NCBI GenBank assembly: GCA_027422505.1
Contig: JAPQWV010000408.1
Span: 372,001-436,000, forward strand
Source: Craterostigma plantagineum
Lineage: Eukaryota > Streptophyta > Magnoliopsida > Lamiales > Linderniaceae
DNA: 64,000 bases
Direction: 5' to 3'
Every line of letters starts with the position of its first letter. The first letter of the stretch is position 1. The notes beneath the pieces are model-generated. The model ran no database searches. It saw only the letters and a list, made by a program, of their open reading frames with translations, and was not told the DNA's origin. This document shows positions 46,578-58,087 of this stretch, one piece after another. Made by a program: the position numbers and the translations under genes.

Positions 46578-48545
46578 ATGCAAGATCAAGACTTGAGCAA
46601 GATTCACTATGGAGCTTTGGCAGGTGAGCTTCCGACGACCTACGCCGCCGTATCATCGCCGTCGACTGTGGAACATCAAATGAGTCATCATCACCGTCTT
46701 CATCAGCTCAAGTCTGAAATCGCAAGCCATCCCATGTACGAACAGCTGCTGGCCGCACACGTGGCGTGCCTCCGCGTCGCCACGCCTATCGATCAGCTCC
46801 CCCTCATTGACGCGCAGATATCTCAGTCACAAGACGTTCTTCGTTCTTACGCACAGAGCTCGACGAATCAGCAGCAAAGTCAAGAACTTGACAACTTCTT
46901 GGTGAGTTGAGAACTCGTTATAATACCCCCTCTCTCTTTTTGCCTTATTTTCCTAACGTTTTAAGTAGTTTTCTGCGGTTTAAAATTCTGTGGGCTTTCT
47001 TCTTTACAACTTATTTCGCCTGTACGTGTTAAATTCAGGCACGGTATTTGCTAGTTTTGTGCTCTTTCAGAGAGCAACTGCAGCAACATGTAAGAGTTCA
47101 TGCCGTCGAAGCTGTCATGGCATGCCGTGAGATTGAGCACAACTTACAATCAATCGCAGGTAATAATTTACGACGAAGATAATCAGTTAAAGGCCTCTTT
47201 AATGTCTCCCTTTTAACCGTAGACGTTAGTGAAGGTTTTATTATGCGTACGTATCATCGTATACGTTTATTTCTTGTTTTCTCCGCGACATAATTGCATA
47301 ACAACCGCGAGAAATTAGTGAGAATGTATGAAGATTTCCGACTTGATTATAGCATTGTCTGGTAAGTCTTGATTATAATACAGATCATACATGGTCTGTT
47401 CATGCCTTGATTGGTTCGTTAAGGATAACCTTTTGTACAAAACGTGGAGATTAGTTGCGTATGGTATGGCGTAAACACATAGACAACAACCAGTTGTTAA
47501 CGTGGATCCACCATAGCGTGTAATAATAATATCTTCCATATACATACATACATACATATATATATAGTTAGGTGTTGGAGTCAACAATGAGTAACAATGG
47601 ACAGCAAATTCTTTGGGTAGTTAGTTATCTTGTCCCATAACATACTCGTTGACAATCTTATCATCCGTCTGAAAAACGTTTGGTAGCATTTAAAAATGTA
47701 AGATTTTTTTAGCAGTAGAAGGAGTTTCTGAGATGCCCTCTCAAACTAATTAATACCTCTCCTTGTAAACTACGTCAAAATCTCATCCTAAAAAGAATCT
47801 CAAGAATTTGCTTTCTTCAATTAAAATTTTATTTATTTCTCAGGTACATCCGTGGTAGGCGAAGGAAGCGGGGCGACAATGTCAGACGACGAAGATGACG
47901 ACCATCCGACGAATTTGTCCTACGATCAATGCCAAGGGTTCGACGACCACCACGACATGATGATGGGCTTCGGGCCTTTGCTTCCTACTGAATCTGAGAG
48001 GACTCTCATGGAAAGGGTCAGACAAGAACTAAAGTTTGAGCTCAAGCAGGTCTTTTTACTACACTTACTTCGTGCTATCATAGATGAGGCAAACGTTATT
48101 AACTTACGACCCATAATGGTCTAAACCTTAATAATTATTGCATAGGGATTTAAGTCGAGGATCGAAGACGTTAGGGAGGAGATACTGAGGAAGAGAAGGG
48201 CTGGGAAGTTGCCTGGGGATACGACCACATTGCTCAAGGATTGGTGGCAGCAGAATTCGAAATGGCCTTATCCTACTGTAAGCTGATATTGATAGGATGA
48301 TCTCTTTTGTAAAAAGAAGAATCTTTGACTGATTGAATTGCTAATACCATGATGATGATTTTATTTTTTTCTGTGTTCGTAATGTATTTGGGCAGGAAGA
48401 TGACAAGGCGAAGCTCGTGGAGGAAACTGGGCTTCAACTGAAGCAGATAAACAACTGGTTTATTAATCAGAGGAAGAGAAACTGGCACAACAACAGCAGT
48501 TCTTCTCAATCTGCCAACACTCTCAAGTCAAAGCGAAAGAGATAA
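46578..48545 (+). CDS. KNAT7: Class II KNOX homeodomain protein KNAT7
   Basis: A 310-aa TALE homeodomain transcription factor; KNAT7 regulates secondary cell-wall formation with BELL, OFP and MYB75 partners. Exons 46578-46901, 47039-47159, 47844-48049, 48146-48277, 48396-48545; phases agree. KNOX1 contains [35 protein letters not shown]2 contains [28 protein letters not shown]. The acidic [11 protein letters not shown] block is followed by [33 protein letters not shown], which is the ELK region. The homeodomain starts near residue 231 with the three-residue PYP loop (KWPYPTEDDKAKL) and helix 3 [12 protein letters not shown]. The short N-terminus and the SLKSKRKR-like tail (TLKSKRKR) identify KNAT7 rather than KNAT3/4/5. 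Confidence 0.95.
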
Positions 48546-49816
48546 AGAGAGATCAATATGATTGATTGATTGATGTACTCTGTTTTAGTCGTAGAAAAAT
48601 GGCATGGCTTTGGCTTCCTATTATGTATGTACCTCAATCTGCTAACAAACTAAACTACTGATATGTAAGAAGGGATCTATCTATTTACTGGTTTTTCTTC
48701 TTTACCTTGTTCGGCTTTGGAGTATTTGGTTTTCTTCAATTTTAGGATAAACTAAAAATTATGGGTAATTCTATTGGCACCCGCTAAATTACTATTTACA
48801 CCCCCTTCTTTTATTATCACCTTTTATTTATTACTTTACTTCGACTTCAATACTACTTACCTTTTCTCACCTCTATGTATATGGAAATTAAGAAAAATAA
48901 CTCTATGAATATTTCCTTCTCTATGTATAATATATAGGAAAAGTTAGAGGAGAAACATATTATATAATATGTCTGCTATAATGTTTACTAACGAGACAAA
49001 AGAAATGTCGTACTTCAAATGAAATATCAGTTCTATTTGTATACACTAATAAGAAATATTCGTATTATATGAACTATATTAAATGAGATAATATTCTTGT
49101 TTAGTTCTAAGTTGCGTATAAAAATTAAATTAGTATATAACATTATAAAAATAAATTAAAGATTAAATACATGATGTTGAATCGAATGAAATGTGAATAA
49201 TAAGTTGAACAATTCATTATTGTTAAAAATATGGTGTAGATGTTGAAAAATATCTTGAATTTGCAAGATTAATTAGGATGAAATTAATTTTTACAAATTT
49301 AAAGTATTTTTCACACCTGGGGGGTGTGAATAGTAGGACACTAATTAGAGGGAAAAAATATAATAGATGGGTACATTTTCATTCGTATGTATATAGATAC
49401 TTGTGGTCATAGATGAATCTTAAAACTCGATGTCCACACCCACCCAACACACAAGCACGTGTGTTCACCTACCGTATCGCAATATTAAATAAAATACTAA
49501 TTTTATTATTATTTTTACAAAGTACTTACTATGAAATAGTAGTAGTTTCATTTCATCAGATCCAATCTGAGGAATCAACGATTTATTCGGGGTGGGGGTT
49601 GAATTCTTGAAATCTTCTCATTTTTTCCATAGATCTTCCAAAAACATAAAAAAAAATTCGTGCAAGGGCATTTTCGTCACCAAATATATTACTATCGTGT
49701 TCAGACAAGATTAAGTGTAGGAACACATCGATATCATTAAATAAGGCCGCATACTTACGTCTCATTTCTCCCACACACACACACCAAGTGATTACAGCTC
49801 AAATCTCTCCCCAACA
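48546..49816. other. Intergenic with possible MITE
   Basis: The KNAT7 3' UTR, a possible MITE at 48776-49351 (separate entry), and the promoter of the NRS/ER gene, with a short CACACA tract near 49770. No gene was seen. Confidence 0.5.
48776..49351. mobile_element. Possible AT-rich MITE
   Basis: The left end has TTACTATTTACACCCCC and the right end has the inverted counterpart GGGGGTGTGAATAGTAG, with partly matching outer bases. The interior is very AT-rich and non-coding. No target duplication could be fixed. Confidence 0.4.
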
Positions 49817-50577
49817 ATGGTCGCCACCGCCAACGGCGCATCTCAGCCCTTAAAGTTCTTGATCTACGGCCGCACGGGCTGGATCGGCGGGCTATTGGGC
49901 CACCTCTGCACGGCGCAGAACATCGCCTACGAGTACGGCTCGGGCCGGCTCGAGAATCGGAGCTCGCTCCAAGCCGACATCGAGTCGGTTAAGCCGACCC
50001 ACGTCTTCAACGCGGCCGGCGTGACCGGCCGGCCCAACGTCGACTGGTGCGAGACCCACAAGGCGGAGACCATTCGGGCCAACGTCGTGGGCACGCTGAC
50101 GCTCGCCGACGTTTGCAGGGAAAAGGGTTTGGTTCTGATCAACTACGCCACTGGCTGCATCTTCGAGTACGACGCCGGTCACCCTCTGGGCTCCGGCGTG
50201 GGATTCAAGGAGGAGGACACCCCCAATTTCATCGGATCTTTTTACTCCAAGACGAAGGCCATGGTATGAAATTGAAAGAGATCTTGGGAATGTTTTCTTG
50301 TATTATATCTGGGAAATGTCGGTTGAGTTGAATCTGTTTGGTTTTGTTAGTGTAAGAGTGTTGATATGATAACCACGACAATCTTTGTATGAGATTTTCT
50401 TCGTTAGTGGTCAATATTAGATCTTTAGTAGGATGGTAGATTCGTTTCCTTGCATCATGGTCCTACTTGGTTTTGCTGTCTGTGAAGATTAGGCCTTTGC
50501 ATTGCATAAAAATGGTTTAAACATTTAGCACAAAAACAGTATGTTGTCTCTTTTGTCAGCTGTTGATGAAGTAATAC

Positions 50578-50613
<36 letters not shown>

Positions 50614-51104
50614 TTGTGTGTGTCTAACTTCTGCTTTATTCTTTTCAGGTTGAAGATTTGCTGAAAAACTACGAAAATGTCTGCACCTTAAGAGTGAGGA
50701 TGCCCATCTCATCTGACCTAGAAAACCCTCGAAACTTCATTACAAAGATCACTCGGTACGAGAAAGTGGTGGACATACCCAACTCTATGACCATCCTCGA
50801 CGAACTCCTTCCCATATCCATCGAAATGGCAAAGAGGAACCTAACGGGGATATTCAACTTCACGAATCCTGGAGTTGTGAGCCACAATGAGATATTGGAG
50901 ATGTATAGGGACTACATAGATCCAAACTTCACTTGGAAGAACTTTACCCTCGAGGAGCAAGCCAAGGTTATTGTCGCGCCGAGGAGTAACAATGAGCTCG
51001 ATGCTACTAAGCTTAAGACAGAATTCCCCCAACTTTTGCCCATCAAGGAATCTCTGGTCAAGTATGTGTTCAAGCCGAACCAGAAAACAACCCATGTAGC
51101 CTGA
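49817..51104 (+). CDS. NRS/ER: Bifunctional UDP-4-keto-6-deoxyglucose 3,5-epimerase/4-reductase (UDP-rhamnose synthesis)
   Basis: A 300-aa cytosolic enzyme making UDP-L-rhamnose (and able to act on dTDP sugars) from the 4-keto-6-deoxy intermediate, for pectin and flavonoid glycosides. Exons 49817-50263 and 50649-51104. The NAD(P)H-binding motif is GRTGWIGG near the N-terminus. The conserved NAAGVTGRPNVDWCE and INYATGCIFEYD blocks follow. The SDR catalytic pair is in YSKTK. The C-terminal part has NFTNPGVVSHNEILEMY and APRSNNELDATKL. The single intron falls between KAM and VEDLL, as in plant orthologues, and contains a (TA)n(TG)n microsatellite. Length and motifs match; it appears intact. Confidence 0.95.
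50578..50624. repeat. (TA)n(TG)n microsatellite in the NRS/ER intron
   Basis: An alternating TA run followed by a TG run just upstream of the acceptor site. Confidence 0.85.
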
Positions 51105-51378
51105 AGATTACGACTTCACTACGAGGCTCGAAACGAAGGTGCCTCTTTCGTCTGTCTGAACGTAAGATTTGTGCTGTCTTTCTCTTCCGTGTACTGCAAG
51201 TTTCTTCTCCGTTTTATTACATCGTGTTCTGTCCGAATGAGTTTGGTGTTCTGAATAAATGGGAAGGATTGTGTTCTTCTGCATTCTTGAAATCTTTGTA
51301 TCAGGCCAAGAAAAATCCCTAGACAAACAATAGGGCTATAAAAGAGTATCAAAGAATCTGGTAAAAAAAAAAATTGCT
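51105..51378. other. 3' UTR space between convergent genes
   Basis: It lies between the stops of NRS/ER (+) and the MOCOS-like gene (-). A short A-run near 51363-51372 is the only notable tract. Confidence 0.5.
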
Positions 51379-53136
51379 CTAAACTTCGACGGTCTTCTGA
51401 TTTAGGGCGGTGTACCTCCACCGTTCTTTCTCGACGTAATCTGCGTCCAAGAACTTAGCCATGAAGCACCAAAATCTGTAAACATCGTCGAAGTTACTCA
51501 GCATCCCCAGCGAAACAGAGACAACTCTCACGCCGAACTCTTCTTTCCCTTTCCTCTTCTCATCGCTATTCTCAGATAACTTCTCCTTAACATGCTGATA
51601 GTTCTGCGCAAACCATACGTTTTTCAGACACGCACAAGTTACAGATACGTTATTACGATCAGCCAGCTTCTGCACTAGCAAAGGATCGACCTTTTCGCCT
51701 TTCCAATCGTATACATTGAGCGCAATGGATTGCCCTCTGTCTAACTTAATCCTCGGGCCGTAGATCGCAACTAGAGAAAGCCCGTTAATTGAATTAGGAT
51801 GTCGAAGGCTTAACAGTGCGTTTACGAGCCAGTTTATTAAGTACCTCGCTCTGTTGCCGATCAAAATCAAGCCTAATGTGTCTGCATGGTCCAAGCCACG
51901 ACACTCAATCTTCGACGACTGTTTCTTCCCATCTCCCTTCATTTCTTGTTCGATCTCAGACGACGAAGAACTTTCTAGGATTCGTTGCTCTGTTTCATCA
52001 ATGGAAAGGCTCGACTTTGCTGGTAATAAGCTGACAATTCCTACGCTTGTGGACGAACGCTGAGTGATGTGAGAAATCTCAGACTTTCTCACGAACAAGC
52101 AGCAAAATCCCGAGGGATTCTCGCCGAAGATCCTATAAAACGAGCATATCAGAAAGTCGGGCTCGAACAGAGACAGGCCCAGCGTTTCCATGTACTTCGC
52201 GCCCAAGGCAGAGGCGTCCAAAAGCACGTGCCAGCCGTTTTCTCGGGCCAAGTTCATCCACTGGTAAGAGTATCGCCCGCCCGTGACCTTAGACTGCGGA
52301 GGAAAAACGAATAAGCCTCGGCGCTTAAGCTTGTTGCTGCTACTCTTCCTTGCCATGATCATCTTCCTCAGTTTCTTGGAGTTCACCGAGAGGCTGGGCC
52401 AAGAAAACAGAGCAGATTGCGTTTGGGCGCCTCTGCTTTTCGCTCTTTCGGTCATTGTTCGGACAGCCTCGTTCTCATGGTCGTACACTGTAAGAAGGGT
52501 TTGACTCGATTGAAAAGGGTAAGAATCTGCTAAAAGTCTGAACGCCGAGGATTGATTGGCCGTGAAGACTAATGCGTAGTCTTCTTCCAAGACGTTCATG
52601 TACCTCATGATTCTTGCCCGAATTTCGCGCTCGATTTTGGGTTCTCCGCCGCCGCTGGAAAGCAGGCAAGAGCTCAAGCTCGACGAATTGAAAGAAACGT
52701 CGAAGTGGGTCCCGCCCGAAATCGGCGGAATTTGAGGTAATGACGAAGAAGACGAAGACGCAATATCTGCAGATGGAATGCTGCCCTTTATCTGCGCGTA
52801 AGAAAAAAGCCCATGTCCTAAATAGTCGAGGCAGACGCGATTCGACTGCATAAGATGGTAATATTCTTGGCCGCGAATGTGATCGGCGAGCACCGTGTCT
52901 GAATAGCCTGGGAACGCACCTCTCAGGGCTTGAGCGAGCTCCGCCGAAGAAGGTATCGATTCGTGGTTAGTGAAGGCGGCGCTGGGGCGTAGGGTCGTTA
53001 GAACCTTGTCTAAGAATTCGCGGCGAGGGTCGACGTCGTCGGGGGAGGGTTTGCGAGGGCCCGGCGGAGGATCGCCGGCGGCGCAGAAGGTCTTGAGGCA
53101 CGCTTTTGATGCCTCTCTCATACAGTTCGACTGCAT
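51379..53136 (-). CDS. Molybdenum cofactor sulfurase-like PLP-fold protein
   Basis: A 585-aa intron-less protein of the class V aminotransferase fold, related to the N-terminal half of ABA3/MOCOS but without the MOSC domain; the function is unknown. Seen motifs: CLDYLGHGLFSY, EREIRARIMRYMNV, DYALVFTANQSSAFRLLADSY, YDHENEAVRTM, LFVFPPQSKVTGGRYSYQWM and LLDASALGAKY. In MOCOS a lysine after SFY forms the Schiff base with PLP; here the site reads CSFYRIFGENPSGFCC, with Arg (codon complement of 52132-52134). It may therefore not bind PLP covalently. From memory some plant homologues also have Arg and others Lys. The C-terminus ends near RYTALNQKTVEV. The start at 53136 (MQSNCMREASKACL) fits the family. 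Confidence 0.88.
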   Translation of the reverse strand: MQSNCMREASKACLKTFCAAGDPPPGPRKPSPDDVDPRREFLDKVLTTLRPSAAFTNHESIPSSAELAQALRGAFPGYSDTVLADHIRGQEYYHLMQSNRVCLDYLGHGLFSYAQIKGSIPSADIASSSSSSLPQIPPISGGTHFDVSFNSSSLSSCLLSSGGGEPKIEREIRARIMRYMNVLEEDYALVFTANQSSAFRLLADSYPFQSSQTLLTVYDHENEAVRTMTERAKSRGAQTQSALFSWPSLSVNSKKLRKMIMARKSSSNKLKRRGLFVFPPQSKVTGGRYSYQWMNLARENGWHVLLDASALGAKYMETLGLSLFEPDFLICSFYRIFGENPSGFCCLFVRKSEISHITQRSSTSVGIVSLLPAKSSLSIDETEQRILESSSSSEIEQEMKGDGKKQSSKIECRGLDHADTLGLILIGNRARYLINWLVNALLSLRHPNSINGLSLVAIYGPRIKLDRGQSIALNVYDWKGEKVDPLLVQKLADRNNVSVTCACLKNVWFAQNYQHVKEKLSENSDEKRKGKEEFGVRVVSVSLGMLSNFDDVYRFWCFMAKFLDADYVEKERWRYTALNQKTVEV

Positions 53137-53405
53137 TTCTTTTTCTTCTCTATTTCCCTGAGATTTGGTCTCTATTTCTCAATCTTTTTCGTTCTTCTTC
53201 ACTTCATGTCTAGCTAAGCTAATGATCGTACTCACTATTCTTGATTATTCCTTCCCTCTTTTTGTTTCGTATATAATTTCTTCCTATGTTATACGCATTT
53301 TTGTCTTATCCCAAGTGGAAATTATCGGTTGAGCAAGAGCCAGGTTGTCTGATGCTGAAACTGCAGTTTGACCAAGTCCACCATATATTACTATGATTGC
53401 AGGCC

Positions 53406-53412
53406 TATATAC

Positions 53413-53446
<34 letters not shown>

Positions 53447-53447
53447 T
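53406..53447. repeat. (AT)n microsatellite
   Basis: Alternating AT with a few C interruptions directly left of the TIR element. Confidence 0.85.
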
Positions 53448-53460
53448 ATGAGTTATTGTT

Positions 53461-54636
53461 GGGAGAAAACCAAAATTAGTCCCCATGTTTATCATTTGGT
53501 TCAATTTAGTTCCCGATGTTTTCAGTGAACAAATTTAGTCTTTGTTGTTGCTAAAATTAAACCAATTTAGTCCTTCCATTAGTTGACCGTTAATTTTGAC
53601 CGAAAGTGACACGTGTCAACATATGATTGATCAGTCTTACAAAATCATGAATTAATTTTTATTCAATAATACCTATAAATTATAAATAAATAAACGATAA
53701 AGAGAAAATAAAAAAATAAAAATTAAAAAATAAATTAAAAAATAAAGTGGGAATAAAAATAAATTTAAAATAATAAATAATAAATTAAATCAAAAAGGAA
53801 ACTAGTAAATTAAATAGAAGCAAAAAGAAACAGAGAAATGTTAAAAATAAATTAATAAACTAATAAATAAGGAAATATAAAAATAAAATTAAAAATAATT
53901 TACTAAAAACTAAGTAAAGTAAAAAAAAATTAAGATAAAAATTCCATTGAAAGTTTACTAGAATATCCGACCCCGCCCTATCAACTTAACGAGGATGCAA
54001 TCGTCCCAGATCTCGATTTTTTGAGATGTTTTTATAATCTATATAAATATATTAGATAATTTTAAAGAGTCTTTAAAAATATCTAAGTTTACAGAATTAG
54101 ACGGTACTTATAAATTATATAATTTTTATATAAAGTATTCTTTTACAAAAATATTTTCAAGAACTGGAAGGATTGCATCGGTAACTTGGTAGGGATAAGA
54201 GCGGAGATTCTCGTAAACTCAAATGGTATTTTTTATCTATATTTTTGTTTTTAACACGTGTTTTTAGTCTTTTAAGAAATTAATATTTTTTATGTATTCT
54301 AAACATTTTCTAATCTTTGTATTATTTGTATTTAATTTATTTATTTTTAATGTATTTTTTATTTTAGAATATTTTTATTCGCTTTTTCTTTTTATTTTAT
54401 TTTAATTATTATCTAAATATTTTCTCTATAATTTTATTTATTTTGTGATTCATTAATATTTTTTCCCTTTTTTGAAATTTTTTTCATTTATGATTTTTTA
54501 AGACTAACCAATCACATGTTGACATGTGTCACTTTCAGTCAAAACTAATGGTGGGACTAAATTGATTCACAGGAAACATCGGGGACTAAATCGGTCCATA
54601 GGGTAAACATTGGGACTCTTTTGGGTTTTCTCCCAT
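53461..54636. mobile_element. Non-autonomous TIR transposon, 1.18 kb (Mutator-like or hAT-like)
   Basis: The ends are inverted: left GGGAGAAAACCAAAATTAGT and right the inverse (GGTTTTCTCCCAT end). Subterminal GGGACTAAAT/ATTTAGTCC and ACACGTGTCAACAT/ATGTTGACATGTGT arms also pair. TTATTGTT flanks both sides (53453-53460, 54637-54644), an 8-bp target duplication. The interior is very AT-rich and non-coding, with a second inverted pair around GGATTGCATC/GATGCAATC (about 53970-54210). The 8-bp duplication suits hAT, and the GGGA-type ends suit Mutator-like elements. Confidence 0.8.
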
Positions 54637-54644
54637 TTATTGTT

Positions 54645-56440
54645 ATTATAATTTATTCCCAAATTACAGCAATTACAAGCGATAGTTGAGTTTGCAAGTA
54701 TATGAGAGGTTCTTCTCAAATTTTGCAGATGTTGAGGTAACAAAGAGAGACAGAGAAAGGTGATTTGTACATATGGATGATTGATCTTACGATGCGAAAA
54801 AAGTAGGAAAAAACATGGAGAAAAAGGCAAGAAAACTTGAGAAGTTGACAAGCACTAACACTTCTTTGTCTGAACTTCTCTTGCCAGTTGTGTGGATTCA
54901 AGTTTTTTGAATTACTCATTTTTTAACGTTCCTACTTTTAAGTGTTAAAATTACAGAAAAGAAAATATCGAAACCTCGAAGATGGCTTCTCATATCATTA
55001 TTACACTGAAATTTATTACTCGGACTGCTTAAGATGGCTTCTCGTATTGATGTTGATTGAGAGTCTTGCTGGGTAGTTGTTATTGCACTGAAATTTAATT
55101 TTGCCTTGCTTGGTAGGATACGATGATGTATACATACACTGATTGATCATTTCTCTAAAATGTGTACCTATTCCTTCGATATTTAATTCGGCTATGGGTG
55201 ATGTAAATTTAAATTCGAAAAGAATTTTCTAATTCTAAGACTGAAAACTTCTAAATTGCATGGAAGGGAAAAAAACATCGCACGTAACGTAGCAGCTTTT
55301 GCATGGTCACTTGTGGGCTTTGGCATAGGCTTTTGCCATTCAGATATAAAATAGAATTTTGGGTTTTTACTTTTTATGATTTTGATCCACGAACAACAAT
55401 TGGGCTGAGAAAGTTTGAAAGCCCGTCCTTCAATTATTTTCGTCGCCTTTTTGCTTTAGTTTTTTAATCTCTTTTCACTTTTTTATTAAATACTGTTTGA
55501 CTTTAATTTGCTTCGGATACTTACAATTTTAAATATTAGGTCAACAAACTACTTGTATACGTATATATAGATATGCGTATAAATTATTTATTTTGGTAGA
55601 TGGTATCTGCAATCCATGCAGCCGGATTATAATGATAAGAAGAAAAGAAATTGATAGAGGAATTTTACGGTGTTCACTTCATGTGAGCACTTTATGTGGG
55701 CGCCTGTTGATGTGACACTGATTCCTGTCATTTCAACATCCAACATCGACATATAAGATTATGTCGTCTTAATTAACAAATTCTAGGTGTCATTAATAAG
55801 CATTTCGGATGATGATGTAGCATATTGACGTGGATTAACGCCAAAGATTTTAATTTGCCACGTAAATTGTGAAACATTTAGTCAAAGTATTAAAATTGGT
55901 CAAACATGATTTTCAATCTTGAAGTGGATGTCACATCGTGATCTTTGTCATAGAACTTGATTGCATTATTCATTATTGTTTGTGCCATTAGATATTACTC
56001 GTACAAGTAACAAATAGGATAGCACGAAAAACTTCGAGACCATATATTGAAAGTCAAAATTAGCACTCATTCAAGTAACCTTCCGTGTTCAGCTCTTAAT
56101 CTGAATTGAACCATGGATTCCAAAAAGTAAATATTGTTATTATAGACAATGAAAGATTTGTAATTTTATGCATTTCCGTAGGGAAAAAAATTGATCTTTT
56201 TTTTTTTCATTTCAATGCCTTCTTTTTTCAAGACGTGTTATGTTATCTTCAAATTTTACATTGCGGTTTCAAGCATAGTTGTTGGGTGCCAGTATTACAG
56301 AAGTGCAAGTCATTTATTTTATATCTTGTGGACATAGCGAAGTCAAAATAGTTTCGGCAAACATCTTAATTTTCTTGATAAACCATAATATAATTAAAGA
56401 AATACTTTCTAAAATTATATAAAACCGTCAGCAAAACAAG
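54645..56440. other. Intergenic, upstream of the MATE gene
   Basis: About 1.8 kb of AT-rich DNA. Open frames are short and featureless. No transposon ends could be set. Confidence 0.5.
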
Positions 56441-56449
56441 TATAAATAG
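56441..56449 (+). promoter_or_regulatory. TATA box of the MATE gene
   Basis: TATAAATAG about 100 bases upstream of the ATG, a consensus plant TATA box. Confidence 0.7.
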
Positions 56450-56542
56450 GGGGCATTAAAGCTCAAAAGCTAACTGCAAAACAAACTCATAACTCCCTCA
56501 AACAAGAAACTAAATCAAACTAATTCAAAAGAATCGAAAACC

Positions 56543-58087
56543 ATGTCGAACATCCCTTTAGTTACCAAACCACCATTATCATCGTCATCATCATCATCAT
56601 CATCCCAAGAACAAGAACACACAATGAGGAGGCAAAGCACACTTCTCTCCACAGCATTCACAGAGCTCAAATCCATTTCAAACATTTCTCTCCCAATGAT
56701 CATCACTGGCCTCTTATTATACTCACGCTCGATGATCTCAATGCTCTTCTTAGGCCATCTGGGCAATCTAAGCTTGGCCGGAGGATCCTTAGCCGTTGGA
56801 TTTGCCAACATCACAGGCCATTCGATCCTTTCAGGGCTCAGCATGGGGATGGAGCCCATATGTGGGCAAGCTTATGGTGCCAAGAAATACAGACTTTTAG
56901 GCCTAACTCTGCAAAGAACAGTGCTTTTACTGCTCTTAACCTCAGTTCCCATTTCACTTCTATGGCTAAACATGAAGAGCATACTGCTTTTGTTCGGACA
57001 AGATCGTGACATAGCAAGCCAAGCACAGTCTTACATTCTCTGCTCTCTCCCAGACCTAATTACACAGTCTTTCTTCCACCCATTGAGGATATATCTCAGG
57101 ACTCAGTCTATAACGCTGCCATTGACGTTCTGCGCGGCCTTCGCCATGCTCCTACACGTGCCCATAAACTACTTCCTTGTCACAGTTCTTGATCTCGGGA
57201 TCAAAGGCGTGGCCTTTGCCGGCGTTTGGACCAACGTGAACCTCGCCTGCTTGTTGGTCGCCTACGTTGTCACATCAAACGCCTGCAAGAAAACGTTGGC
57301 AGGGTTTTCCAAGGATTGTCTGAAAGAATGGAATTCGCTCGTAAACCTAGCGATCCCAAGCTGCGTAAGCGTCTGCCTGGAATGGTGGTGGTACGAAATC
57401 ATGATTTTGCTATGTGGGCTGCTGTTGAATCCACGCGCAACAGTTGCTTCGATGGGGATTTTGATTCAGACAACGTCTTTGATCTACATTTTCCCCTCGT
57501 CGCTGAGCTTCGCCGTCTCAACAAGGGTCGGCAATGAGCTGGGCGGAAATCGGCCGATGAGGGCGAAGATATCAGCCGTGGTGGGCCTATGTTCGAGCTT
57601 CTTACTGGGCTTCACGGCCTTGATATTCGCAATCACTGTAAGAAACATATGGGCTGGTCTGTTCACAAGCGATAAAGAAATCTTGGCCCTAACGTCGTCG
57701 GTTTTGCCCATCATAGGGCTGTGCGAGCTCGGAAACTGTCCTCAGACGGCGGGCTGCGGCGTTTTGAGGGGGACGGCGCGGCCGAAGATGGCGGCGAACA
57801 TTAATATGGGATGTTTCTATCTTGTCGGAATGCCTGTTGCTGTAGTGCTGAGCTTCTATCTTGGATTTGATTTCAAGGGTTTGTGGATGGGATTGTTGGC
57901 AGCTCAAGTTTGCTGTGCAGTGACTATGTTGCTTGTTTTGAGGAGAACTGATTGGGATAACGAAGCACTGAGAGCTAAGGAGCTGTTATCTGGGAAAAGT
58001 TTGGACAGTCAAGATTCAGATTCAGACAGTTTAGTCAAAGGCTTTGACTCCTCGGAATGTCCAAAGCCTGATAATCTACCAGCTTGA
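56543..58087 (+). CDS. DTX: MATE/DTX efflux transporter (intron-less DTX48-56 group)
   Basis: A 514-aa multidrug and toxic compound extrusion transporter, a proton-coupled exporter with 12 helices in two lobes. It is a single exon, as in the DTX48-56 subgroup, whose members affect organ initiation, iron or ABA handling; the substrate here is unknown. Features: Ser-rich N-terminus coded by a TCA microsatellite; first lobe LPMIITGLLLYSRSMISMLFLGHLG; the family motif GMEPICGQAYGAKKYRLLG; PINYFLV; the second-lobe start LVNLAIPSCVSVCLEWWWYE; and motif STRVGNELGGNRP. It ends with a Ser/Asp-rich tail (SLDSQDSDSDSLVKG). Intact. Confidence 0.94.
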   Translation: MSNIPLVTKPPLSSSSSSSSSQEQEHTMRRQSTLLSTAFTELKSISNISLPMIITGLLLYSRSMISMLFLGHLGNLSLAGGSLAVGFANITGHSILSGLSMGMEPICGQAYGAKKYRLLGLTLQRTVLLLLLTSVPISLLWLNMKSILLLFGQDRDIASQAQSYILCSLPDLITQSFFHPLRIYLRTQSITLPLTFCAAFAMLLHVPINYFLVTVLDLGIKGVAFAGVWTNVNLACLLVAYVVTSNACKKTLAGFSKDCLKEWNSLVNLAIPSCVSVCLEWWWYEIMILLCGLLLNPRATVASMGILIQTTSLIYIFPSSLSFAVSTRVGNELGGNRPMRAKISAVVGLCSSFLLGFTALIFAITVRNIWAGLFTSDKEILALTSSVLPIIGLCELGNCPQTAGCGVLRGTARPKMAANINMGCFYLVGMPVAVVLSFYLGFDFKGLWMGLLAAQVCCAVTMLLVLRRTDWDNEALRAKELLSGKSLDSQDSDSDSLVKGFDSSECPKPDNLPA

